From UBA5336 sp964625835 (GTDB taxonomy: Bacteria; Pseudomonadota; Alphaproteobacteria; Caulobacterales; Hyphomonadaceae): a DNA stretch of 11,196 bases. A program made the translations under genes and the position numbers. The notes under the pieces were generated by a model. That model saw only the letters and a list, made by a program, of their open reading frames with translations, did not search any database and was not told where the DNA came from. The stretch spans positions 1 through 11,196 of the forward strand of contig CAZVES010000087.1 of NCBI GenBank assembly GCA_964625835.1, given 5' to 3'. Shown here piece by piece: positions 1 to 6,627 of the stretch; within the stretch, counting starts at the first letter, position 1; every line of letters starts with the position of its first letter.

Positions 1-47
1 ACAACGGTTTTCGAGACCGCCCCGTTCGACCGCTCCGGCACCTCTCC
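1..47 (-). tRNA. tRNA-Ser (anticodon CGA), 5' part only, cut by the window edge
   Basis: Read on the minus strand, the first 47 nt fold as the 5' half of a class II serine tRNA that decodes UCG. The acceptor 5' strand is GGAGAGG (complement of 41-47), followed by TG at positions 8-9 and a D arm closed by CCG/CGG. The anticodon arm has stem GCGGT/ACCGT (one G-T wobble) and loop CTCGAAA, which puts anticodon CGA at the complement of 11-13. The layout matches remembered E. coli tRNA-Ser(CGA) closely in the D and anticodon arms. The long variable arm, T arm and 3' acceptor strand lie beyond the left edge, so they and the presence of an encoded CCA cannot be judged. It is divergent from rplU. Confidence 0.88.
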
Positions 48-62
48 GCAGTCGAATGCGAC

Positions 63-91
63 GGGTTACTCCGCCAGCCGAATGGATTCAA
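63..91 (-). promoter_or_regulatory. Putative promoter of the tRNA-Ser gene
   Basis: On the minus strand TTGAAT (complement of 86-91) and TAACCC (complement of 63-68) are separated by 17 nt. A start about 7 nt downstream would fall near position 56, roughly 9 nt before the mature tRNA 5' end at 47. That short leader suits a tRNA gene. The -10 element is a weak match, so this is a suggestion from spacing and position. Confidence 0.4.
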
Positions 92-123
92 GCCGCCAAA
101 TGTGTGAAGTCGCAGATATGGGT

Positions 124-152
124 TTGACTCTGCCACTGCCATGGTGTTTATC
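124..152 (+). promoter_or_regulatory. Putative promoter of rplU-rpmA
   Basis: TTGACT (124-129) and TTTATC (147-152) are separated by exactly 17 nt and face rplU. The -35 element is good for a housekeeping sigma-70-type promoter; the -10 is only fair. Transcription would begin near 159, leaving about 100 nt of untranslated leader before the rplU start codon at 260. Confidence 0.45.
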
Positions 153-158
153 CCAACT

Positions 159-259
159 CTCCGCTCGGTGCCGACAGGCGCACCGGGCGATTTTCATTGG
201 ATTTCAGGCGCGTGCGGCCCCACATGTCGCGGGGCGCGAAGGTCGAAAGGACGTTGGCC
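159..259 (+). promoter_or_regulatory. Possible structured 5' leader of rplU
   Basis: Two small hairpins can be drawn in the presumed leader. One pairs GGTGC (167-171) with GCACC (180-184). The other pairs GCCCC (217-221) with GGGGC (231-235) around a 9-nt loop, and can be extended on the outer side past a bulged G. The second ends about 10 nt before the Shine-Dalgarno sequence AAAGGA (246-251), so it could influence ribosome access. Ribosomal protein operons often use such leaders for feedback control, but I recognise no known leader family, and in DNA this GC-rich short hairpins arise by chance. Confidence 0.25.
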
Positions 260-925
260 ATGTTCGCGGTCATCAAGACGGGCGGCAAACAGTACAAGGT
301 GGCTGAAGGCGACCAGATTGTCGTCGAGAAGCTCATCGGTGATGCTGGCGACGACGTTACATTTGGCGACGTGCTGATGATTGGCAAAGGCGGCGACGTG
401 ATGGTCGGTGCTCCGACCGTGGCCGGTGCCAGCGTGGTTGGCGAGATCACTGACCAGCGCAAGGGCGAAAAGGTGACCATCCTCAAGAAACGCCAGCGCA
501 ACACCTATCGTCGCAAGAAGGGTCATCGCCAGCTTGAAACCGTGGTGAACATCACGTCCATTCTGGCCGACGGGAAGAAGGCCCCTGCGAAGAAAAAGGC
601 AGCGGTCAAAGAGGAAGAGCCCAAGGCAGAGGTCCCGGAGGCCGAGGCCAGGCCGGCACCCGCGAAAAAAGCCGACACGGGCGCCATGGACTCACGCGGT
701 CGCCTGTCGGCACCCCAAGGCGAGGCCGATGACCTGAAGAAGATCAAGGGCGTTGGCAAGGTTCTGGAAGGCAAGCTGAACGATGCTGGCATTTTCCACT
801 TCTGGCAGGTCGCCGCGCTGAGTGCCGAGCAGATCAGCGAGTTGGAAGAAGAGATGAGTTTCCCCGGTCGCATCGAACGCGACAACTGGGTCGAGCAGGC
901 CGCCGAACTGGCGAAAGAGGCATAG
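260..925 (+). CDS. rplU: 50S ribosomal protein L21 with C-terminal helix-hairpin-helix extension
   Basis: L21 binds 23S rRNA in the large ribosomal subunit. The protein is 221 aa, about twice the usual 100-105 aa. Residues 1-103 are the L21 core, opening with FAVIKTGGKQYKV and holding the basic stretch KKRQRNTYRRKKGHRQ (76-91). Residues about 106-155 are a Lys/Ala/Glu/Pro-rich linker, presumably disordered. Residues about 157-221 form a helix-hairpin-helix-like domain (KKIKGVGKVLEGKLNDAGI, then FHFWQVAAL) similar to the extension on many alphaproteobacterial L21 proteins; the role of that extension is unknown to me. The start at 260 is chosen because L21 homologues begin there and AAAGGA (246-251) sits 8 nt upstream. 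An in-frame ATG at 197 would add 21 residues unlike the family. rpmA follows after 40 nt, so the two are probably one operon. Confidence 0.95.
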   Translation: MFAVIKTGGKQYKVAEGDQIVVEKLIGDAGDDVTFGDVLMIGKGGDVMVGAPTVAGASVVGEITDQRKGEKVTILKKRQRNTYRRKKGHRQLETVVNITSILADGKKAPAKKKAAVKEEEPKAEVPEAEARPAPAKKADTGAMDSRGRLSAPQGEADDLKKIKGVGKVLEGKLNDAGIFHFWQVAALSAEQISELEEEMSFPGRIERDNWVEQAAELAKEA

Positions 926-965
926 GTCGGGTGTATTCCGCCCGTAAAAGGTAAGAGGCAGATCC

Positions 966-1235
966 ATGGCCCACAAGAAATCTGGCGGTTCATCCAAGAA
1001 CGGTCGCGATTCCAACCCGAAATACCTCGGCGTGAAGAAGTTTGGCGGCGAGCATGTGCTCGCTGGCAACATCATCATCCGACAGCGCGGCACGAAGACT
1101 TACCCGGGCCAGAATGTCGGCATGGGCAAGGACCACACGCTGTTCGCCCTCATTGAGGGCAAGGTGGAATTCCGCCGCAAGGCCGGAAACAGGCAGTATG
1201 TGTCCGTGGTGCCAGCGGCCGAGGCTGCCGAGTAA
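966..1235 (+). CDS. rpmA: 50S ribosomal protein L27
   Basis: L27 is a large-subunit protein whose N-terminal tail reaches toward the peptidyl transferase centre. The 89-aa product has the usual length and family sequence: MAHKKSGGSSKNGRDSNPK at the start, then LGVKKFGGE, VLAGNIIIRQRGTK and NVGMGKDHTLFAL. It begins directly with the mature-type MAHKK terminus, so it lacks the cleavable leader of Firmicutes L27. A clear ribosome binding site, AAGAGG (953-958), lies 7 nt before the ATG. It is the second gene after rplU, the conserved bacterial order. In many alphaproteobacteria obgE follows within a few genes; here the next gene is the convergent purH, so the ribosomal operon seems to end here. 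Confidence 0.97.
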   Translation: MAHKKSGGSSKNGRDSNPKYLGVKKFGGEHVLAGNIIIRQRGTKTYPGQNVGMGKDHTLFALIEGKVEFRRKAGNRQYVSVVPAAEAAE

Positions 1236-1258
1236 AAGCGCCTCGCATCCTCAAGGCT

Positions 1259-1292
1259 TTTTCCGGCCAAGTGGTGCCATTTGGTCGGAAAA
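1259..1292. repeat. Long inverted repeat between convergent rpmA and purH
   Basis: The arms are TTTTCCGGCCAA (1259-1270) and TTGGTCGGAAAA (1281-1292), 12 pairs with one G-T wobble. The 10-nt interior can pair three further steps (G-T, T-A, G-C), leaving a GTGC loop. Its place between two converging gene ends, 23 nt past the rpmA stop and 4 nt past the purH stop, suggests a shared transcription end. The T run is on the 5' side and the A run on the 3' side on both strands, so after the full stem no U tract follows; it is not a textbook intrinsic terminator. On the plus strand a weaker arrangement exists just before it: GCCT (1240-1243 region) pairing with AGGC before T5 at 1258-1262. Confidence 0.6.
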
Positions 1293-1296
1293 CGCC

Positions 1297-2880
1297 CTAA
1301 TGCCGGAAATGGCGCATTCCGGTCAGGACCATGGCGAGGCCCGCCTCATCGGCAGCGGCGATCACCTCCTCATCGCGGACTGAGCCGCCCGGCTGGATCA
1401 CGGCGGTCGCACCGGCCTCTGATGCCTGCAGTAGACCGTCGGGAAACGGAAAGAACGCATCCGAGGCAGCCACACATCCCTCGGTGCGCGGCCGGGCCCA
1501 CCCCGCAGCCAAAGCCGCATCCTCAGCCTTGCGCGCGGCAATCCTTGCGCTGTCGATCCGGCTCATCTGTCCCGCGCCAATGCCCGCCGTCGCGCCATCC
1601 TTTGCATAGACGATTGTATTGGACTTCACATGCTTGGCGACGCGCCAGGCAAACAGAAGGTCGTCCAACTCCGCTTCGCTCGGCGCCTTGCGGGTCACGA
1701 GCTGCAGGTCGTCGCGCGCCACGCGGCCATTGTCACGTGACTGGACCAGGAGCCCGCCGGCCACAGTTTTCACGGCCAGCCCCGGCGCGGCCGGGTCGGG
1801 CAGGCCTTCGGTGAGAAGCAGACGCAGATTCTTCTTGCCGGCGAACACCTCGCAGGCCGCCGCGTCCGCCCCCGGCGCGATCACCACCTCGGTGAAGGTG
1901 CGGGTGATCTCCTCAGCCAGGCCTCCGGTGAGGGGTCCGTTCAGCGCCACGATGCCGCCGAATGCCGATGTCGGATCACAGGAGAGCGCCGCGCGATAAG
2001 CTGACAGGAGGTCATCGCCCAGCGCAACGCCGCAAGGGTTGGCGTGCTTGATGATCGCCACTGCCGGCCGCCCCTCGCCCAATTCGCCGATCAGTTCATA
2101 GGCCGCGTCGGTGTCGTTGATATTGTTGTAGGACAGCGCCTTGCCCTGCACCTGCCTGGCATTGGCCACACCCGGCCGCGCCTCTCCGGTGACATAGAAA
2201 GCCGCCGACTGGTGGGGGTTTTCTCCGTAGCGCAGCGCCTGTTGCAACTTGCCGCCCAGGGCTGCCCAATCAGGCGCGGCCTCGTCGAGCTGGCGCGCGT
2301 ACCAGCCGCTTATGGCGGCGTCATAGGCCGCCGTTCGCGCATAGGTCTTGGCTGCAAGGCGCTTCTTCAGCGCCAGTGAAACACCGCCCGTGGCCAGTTC
2401 ATCCAGCGCCATGTCGAGGTCGGATCCATCGCTGCAGACCGTCACATGGGCATAGTTCTTCGCTGCCGCGCGCAACATGGCCGGCCCACCAATGTCGATG
2501 TTTTCGATCGCTGTGTCGAAATCCGCGCCCGATGCCACGGTTTTCTCGAACGGGTAGAGATTGATGTAGACCAGGTCGATCGGCGCGATCGCATTGGCCT
2601 CTGCCGCCGCGACATGCTCGTGATTGTCACGCAAATAGAGCAGCCCGCCATGGACAACCGGGTGAAGGGTTTTGACCCGGCCGTCCATCATCTCGGGAAA
2701 GCCGGTCAGCTCGGAGACATCGCGCACCTCGAGCCCGGCCTCTTTCAGCGTCCGCGCGGTGCCGCCGGTGGAGACCAGTTCGACGCCATGGTCCAACAGC
2801 CGCCTGGCGCGTTCAACAAGGCCGGACTTGTCTGAGACGGAAATCAGGGCGCGGCGCACGGGACTGGGCGCATCGTTCAT
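1297..2880 (-). CDS. purH: Bifunctional AICAR formyltransferase / IMP cyclohydrolase
   Basis: Catalyses the last two steps of de novo purine synthesis: formylation of AICAR with 10-formyl-tetrahydrofolate, then ring closure to IMP. The 527-aa length is normal. The N-terminal IMP cyclohydrolase domain (about 10-200) has ALISVSDKSG (11-20), VSTGGTARTL (36-45), GFPEMMDGRVKTLHP (60-74) and ENIDIGGPAMLRAAAKN (126-142). The formyltransferase domain (about 205-527) has LRYGENPHQ (216-224), the catalytic K278-H279 in IIKHANPCGVA, DPTSAFGG (302-309), SDAFFPFPDG (473-482) and the family-type C-terminus GMRHFRH. The start has GAGG 8 nt upstream on the minus strand. It is the last gene of the rpe cluster, 85 nt after the dehydratase gene, and a promoter-like pair in that gap may allow separate expression. 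No defect is visible. Confidence 0.97.
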   Translation of the reverse strand: MNDAPSPVRRALISVSDKSGLVERARRLLDHGVELVSTGGTARTLKEAGLEVRDVSELTGFPEMMDGRVKTLHPVVHGGLLYLRDNHEHVAAAEANAIAPIDLVYINLYPFEKTVASGADFDTAIENIDIGGPAMLRAAAKNYAHVTVCSDGSDLDMALDELATGGVSLALKKRLAAKTYARTAAYDAAISGWYARQLDEAAPDWAALGGKLQQALRYGENPHQSAAFYVTGEARPGVANARQVQGKALSYNNINDTDAAYELIGELGEGRPAVAIIKHANPCGVALGDDLLSAYRAALSCDPTSAFGGIVALNGPLTGGLAEEITRTFTEVVIAPGADAAACEVFAGKKNLRLLLTEGLPDPAAPGLAVKTVAGGLLVQSRDNGRVARDDLQLVTRKAPSEAELDDLLFAWRVAKHVKSNTIVYAKDGATAGIGAGQMSRIDSARIAARKAEDAALAAGWARPRTEGCVAASDAFFPFPDGLLQASEAGATAVIQPGGSVRDEEVIAAADEAGLAMVLTGMRHFRH

Positions 2881-2940
2881 AGGTCTGGCCTCGGCTGGAT
2901 TGATTCGGACTGTGTCGCAAAACTGACGCGTTTCACTCCG

Positions 2941-2969
2941 GCGCTACTGCGAGCCCGCCGCACGGTCAA
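2941..2969 (-). promoter_or_regulatory. Putative purH promoter in the gap after the dehydratase gene
   Basis: On the minus strand TTGACC (complement of 2964-2969, overlapping the dehydratase stop codon) is followed after 17 nt by TAGCGC (complement of 2941-2946). The -35 is good and the -10 poor. A start near 2934 would give purH a leader of about 54 nt. The 85-nt gap, compared with overlap or 36 nt elsewhere in the cluster, is consistent with extra regulatory sequence here. Confidence 0.3.
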
Positions 2970-4864
2970 GCGCTGTCTGCCCCGATCCGGGCGGCGGAAT
3001 GGCTGGCCCCGTACTCGGGCACGAGCCGGCCCAGAAGGGCGAGGGCCTCGATCCGCTCGCGTCGCTCTGCGGCACGCAGCAGCTGTTTCAGCATCAGGTC
3101 AAAGCGCTCATCGACCCGGGTGCTTCCCTTGACGCTCAGTACGCCATCGACCGGCGTGTCGGATATGTCCTCGAAATCATAGGCCAGGACTTCCGATAAC
3201 TTCTCACCCGGTCGCAGGCCGGTATGCTCGATCTGGATGTCATGGCCCGGAACCATGCCGCGCATACGGATCATGGCCTCGGCAAGCGCCTCGATCCGGA
3301 TCGGCTCCCCCATGTCGAGCACATAGAGGCCGCTCTCATTTCCCGGATCCACAAGGGCGGCGGCCTGCAGCACCAGGGACGCGGCCTCTTCAACGGTCAT
3401 GAAGTATCGCGTCACATCGGGATGGGTCACGGTGACGGGCCCGCCACGGTCAATCTGCTCGGTGAACAGGGGCACAACCGAGCCCGAAGACCCAAGCACA
3501 TTGCCGAACCGCACAAGTGATGGGGTTAGCTGTCCCATCTGTGCGGCACGCGCCACGGTCAGTTCGGCAAGGCGCTTGGTGGCACCCATCACATTGTCCG
3601 GGTCTACCGCCTTGTCGGTAGAGATGAAGACCATCCGCCTGGCACCATACTTCACCGCTGTACGAGTGACATTCATGGCGCCTTCCACATTGGTGAGGAT
3701 GGCCTCGCAGACATGCTGTTCCATCAAAGGGACATGCTTCAGCGCAGCGGCATGGATCACGATGTCCGGCTGGAACTCCCCAAAGGTCTGCTCAAGGCGC
3801 GGCACATCGCGCACATTGCCCAGCACGGACTTGATGCTCAAGCCGGGACATTCCCGGCGCAGGACTAGGTCGGCCCTGTAGAGATTGTACTCGGAGGCAT
3901 CGAACAGGATCAGCTGCTCGGGCCCCACCGCAGCGCACTGGCGCGCCAGTTCCAGCCCGATGGTTCCACCACCGCCCGTCACGATCACGCGCGCGCCGCG
4001 GATCAGGTCCTCGACGGGCGCCGGATCGAGATTGCGTTGTGGACGGGAGAGTAGGTCTGCTGGGCGAATTTCCTTCACATCCGCGCCATCTTCGCTGGCC
4101 GAGAAGGCGATCACCTTGGTCTTGCGGCCCGCCGCCACTTCCAGGGCCCGTGACATGGCCGAAGGCTTGCGGGCATCGCCGGTGACAGCCACCCAGGGCA
4201 CTTCTCCATAGCGCGCATCCAGCAGCTGGAGGACGAAATCGAGATCGTCCATTCCGCCCAGGACCGGAACGCCGCGAATGGCCCGGCCCGGTTCAGCCCC
4301 ATCCGTCTGCAGAAGCCCCAGAACACGAACCTTGGCGCGGCCGTTTTCCTTGCGCAGTTTGGCGATCACCTTGGCCGCGGCATGCTGGTCGCCAACAAGG
4401 ATCGCCTTCGTCGCATTGCGGGGCACACGCTGGAAGAATTGCAGCGGTTCGCGTGTCGAGCGTGACAGCGCAATCATCCTCCCCACAAAGAGCGCGGCCA
4501 CCCATAGCCCCACAGCAATGAGGATGGAGGAGCGCGGAAGGCCCACCAGACGGTTCCACAGGAAAATAGCCGGCAGGAATATCAGTGTCGCAAGGCCAAC
4601 ACCCTGAAGGATGCGAATGGCATCATTGGCCCCCATATGGCGCCAGACCTGCCGGTGAATGCCCAGAATGAAGAAGGACACCGCCGCGGAACTGGCAAAG
4701 GTCAGGGATGCCACCACCACCAGCAAAGCAAAGCCCGGTGGCGGCGCGCCCGGCACGGCGGCCCAGCGCGCGGCCACCGCGATGGCCATTGCAATGGCCG
4801 CCGCCAGCACGTCGAAGCCGAGGGTGAGCGCCATGGCGCGGATGGCGGTACGGTTGCCGTTCAT
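2966..4864 (-). CDS. Membrane-anchored NDP-sugar 4,6-dehydratase, CapD/FlaA1/WbpM type polysaccharide biosynthesis protein
   Basis: Probably acts on a UDP-N-acetylhexosamine at the cytoplasmic face of the inner membrane, making a 4-keto-6-deoxy sugar for surface polysaccharide, O antigen or glycan modification. The 632-aa protein has about four N-terminal membrane segments (near 10-32, 43-66, 84-104 and 112-132), a first Rossmann-like domain (from about 154, AILVGDQHAAAKVIAKL), and a C-terminal SDR domain. The SDR domain shows VTGGGGTIGLEL (295-306) for NAD(P), AALKHVPLME (373-382), ISTDKAV (414-420) and NVMGATK (424-430). The usual catalytic Tyr of YxxxK is Met (M426, with K430), as established for WbpM-type enzymes. 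LRPGEKLSE (550-558) is also typical. The start at 4864 is chosen over an ATG 13 codons upstream because it overlaps the preceding stop as ATGA and begins at the membrane domain. The exact sugar substrate cannot be read from the sequence. Confidence 0.9.
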   Translation of the reverse strand: MNGNRTAIRAMALTLGFDVLAAAIAMAIAVAARWAAVPGAPPPGFALLVVVASLTFASSAAVSFFILGIHRQVWRHMGANDAIRILQGVGLATLIFLPAIFLWNRLVGLPRSSILIAVGLWVAALFVGRMIALSRSTREPLQFFQRVPRNATKAILVGDQHAAAKVIAKLRKENGRAKVRVLGLLQTDGAEPGRAIRGVPVLGGMDDLDFVLQLLDARYGEVPWVAVTGDARKPSAMSRALEVAAGRKTKVIAFSASEDGADVKEIRPADLLSRPQRNLDPAPVEDLIRGARVIVTGGGGTIGLELARQCAAVGPEQLILFDASEYNLYRADLVLRRECPGLSIKSVLGNVRDVPRLEQTFGEFQPDIVIHAAALKHVPLMEQHVCEAILTNVEGAMNVTRTAVKYGARRMVFISTDKAVDPDNVMGATKRLAELTVARAAQMGQLTPSLVRFGNVLGSSGSVVPLFTEQIDRGGPVTVTHPDVTRYFMTVEEAASLVLQAAALVDPGNESGLYVLDMGEPIRIEALAEAMIRMRGMVPGHDIQIEHTGLRPGEKLSEVLAYDFEDISDTPVDGVLSVKGSTRVDERFDLMLKQLLRAAERRERIEALALLGRLVPEYGASHSAARIGADSA

Positions 4865-6591
4865 CCCGTCTCTGTATCCCGCAAAAACGCCCAGCGCACA
4901 CAATTTGGCGGTTCCGAGCCATCCCCGTTGGGATCTGCCCGGCCACTGATCACAATCTGGTCGGGATGCTCCACCGTGTTCCGCGCCAGATAGACCGAAC
5001 GGTCGAGCCGCGCACCCGGGTGGCTGGTCTTGAAGCGCCAGCGCGCACCGGTTTCACACTCGAGCAGGATGGCCCCGCGTCCCATCAGGGCCGTCACCGT
5101 GGGGTGGAGGTGGAACCGGATTTCGAAGCCGACCAGCCGGTCATCCTCAGCCGGCCCCTGGGACACGGGCCTGACAAGGCTGTCCTCGCCTGTCAGTCGC
5201 CGGCCATCGCCCGCCATGAACAAACGCCTGCGATGAAGCAGGCCATGGGTTGACTTGTATCCGGAATGCTGGGCGTCCAGCCAGATTTCATCATCCTCCT
5301 CAAGCCGTTTGGCCGAAATCCCCTCGGGGCCCTCCGGCGTCAGCAAACCCGAGGATTCATTGACCTGGAAACTGGTATTGTCTCGCCCACCAAGCACAAG
5401 TGTGGAGTGGGCACCTGTGCGACGCACGGCGGCCTGGATATCCACATTAACCTGCCTGGAATACCCGCAGGATGTCACAAGGCGCGCCGGCCCATCGGAC
5501 AGCTCGAACCCCAGCGCGCCAGCATGGGCCATGTCGCCGAAGGGCTGGTCAGGCGCCCGGCCAACATCGAGCACGAGGCACAGCGTGCCCCGTTCCAGTT
5601 TCTGAAAGCCGGATTTCGGCGAAAAAGAGAACCGCCGGGGCGGAGCATCAAGTCGTGAGAACGCCGCGTCGATTTCCTCGCCGCGCGCCTCGCCCCCGTC
5701 ATTGAAAGGATAAAGCCGGCCATCACCACAGCGCAGGAAAGCCAGCATCGCGCCCATGCGCGGCAACCACTTGCCGAAAAACTCCGGCTCTGACCTGTCA
5801 GTCGCCTTGATGGCCTCGCGAACCGCCAGAAGGTCAAGCATGGCCCGCAGGAGGCGCTCCGGGCTGCGGCTGACATGGCCGCCATCGGGCAATATCTGGG
5901 CCGTGCACTCACTTTCGAGCTGCTGAAGTCCCGCATTCAGGCGCGAGGCATCACCGCAAAGCGCGCCCAGTGTGGCGAGGATCACGGGAATGCGAAAACG
6001 CGCGTCAATGTCAGGCGTGGAGCCAAGCTGGGCTTCCAGATGCGAGATCTGCCGGCGCAGCGCGTTAAGACGGAACTTGGCCTCCGGCGTTTCGGGGTCT
6101 GCAAAGAGGAGCCCCCCGCACCGCATCCAGTTCCAGACCCGGTCGGCACAGGGCCCGGCGCGCCAGGAAAAGCCGTCAAACTTTCCATGGCTGTCGACCC
6201 AGGCGTCCACCAGCGCCAAAGCGCCTTGCGCGCCGCCATTCGGTTCGCCCGACAGGTGGACCAGCCAGTCAAAGCGATGAATGCGGTCCCGGAAATGCAG
6301 CGAGGCACCTTCCACATCCCAGGGAAGCTGATTGGGCCCCAATTCATAGCGCTCGGCGCCGGCCCGCCAGACGCCCCTCAGGAGAGCTTGGCCGCGCAGT
6401 TCATCGCGCGGGGCGGGGAAGACCAGGCGGCTCCATTCATAATTGGGCGCGGGCGTGGTGATGATCTTGAGCCACTGGGTGGCGCTGGGCTTGACGGGTT
6501 CGCCGAGCACGCCTCGAAAGCGCCTCCAGAGTGCGGCGTCTTCTTCCGGTGTGCGTCCCTTGGGACGGGGGTTACCGATTGGCGCACTCAT
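4861..6591 (-). CDS. Heparinase II/III-like protein (putative polysaccharide lyase family)
   Basis: The 576-aa protein resembles the heparinase II/III-like proteins encoded near purH in many alphaproteobacteria. The N-terminal half (about 35-300) is a helical domain with conserved-looking WxxYEW-like and WDVEGASLHFRDRIHRFDWL segments, QILPDGGHVSRSPE (232-245) and LYPFNDGG (293-300). The C-terminal half (about 320-575) is the beta-rich lyase-type domain with FGDMAHAGALGFELSDG (351-367), where most relatives have HADAL, and IRFHLHP (491-497). No signal peptide or membrane segment is visible at the N-terminus, so it may be cytoplasmic or exported by another route. Substrate is unknown; heparin itself is unlikely in a free-living bacterium. 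It lies 36 nt after rpe and overlaps the dehydratase start by 4 nt, which suggests translational coupling and a shared role in surface polysaccharide. A weak AGAG sits 9 nt before the ATG. Confidence 0.82.
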   Translation of the reverse strand: MSAPIGNPRPKGRTPEEDAALWRRFRGVLGEPVKPSATQWLKIITTPAPNYEWSRLVFPAPRDELRGQALLRGVWRAGAERYELGPNQLPWDVEGASLHFRDRIHRFDWLVHLSGEPNGGAQGALALVDAWVDSHGKFDGFSWRAGPCADRVWNWMRCGGLLFADPETPEAKFRLNALRRQISHLEAQLGSTPDIDARFRIPVILATLGALCGDASRLNAGLQQLESECTAQILPDGGHVSRSPERLLRAMLDLLAVREAIKATDRSEPEFFGKWLPRMGAMLAFLRCGDGRLYPFNDGGEARGEEIDAAFSRLDAPPRRFSFSPKSGFQKLERGTLCLVLDVGRAPDQPFGDMAHAGALGFELSDGPARLVTSCGYSRQVNVDIQAAVRRTGAHSTLVLGGRDNTSFQVNESSGLLTPEGPEGISAKRLEEDDEIWLDAQHSGYKSTHGLLHRRRLFMAGDGRRLTGEDSLVRPVSQGPAEDDRLVGFEIRFHLHPTVTALMGRGAILLECETGARWRFKTSHPGARLDRSVYLARNTVEHPDQIVISGRADPNGDGSEPPNCVRWAFLRDTETG

Positions 6592-6627
6592 GCCACATAA
6601 CTCTACTCAACCCGCGCGAAACGGGAC

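Noticed and set aside
197..259. Upstream ATG at 197 for rplU
   Set aside because: It would add 21 residues absent from L21 proteins, while the ATG at 260 has AAAGGA 8 nt before it and gives the canonical FAVIKTGGKQYKV start.
4865..4903. Upstream ATG 13 codons before the dehydratase start
   Set aside because: The ATG at 4864 forms a typical ATGA overlap with the upstream stop and begins at the membrane domain; the extension lies inside the heparinase-like gene.
5875..6600. Plus-strand 241-codon open frame
   Set aside because: Antisense to the heparinase-like gene, with no recognisable domain and no ribosome binding site worth noting.
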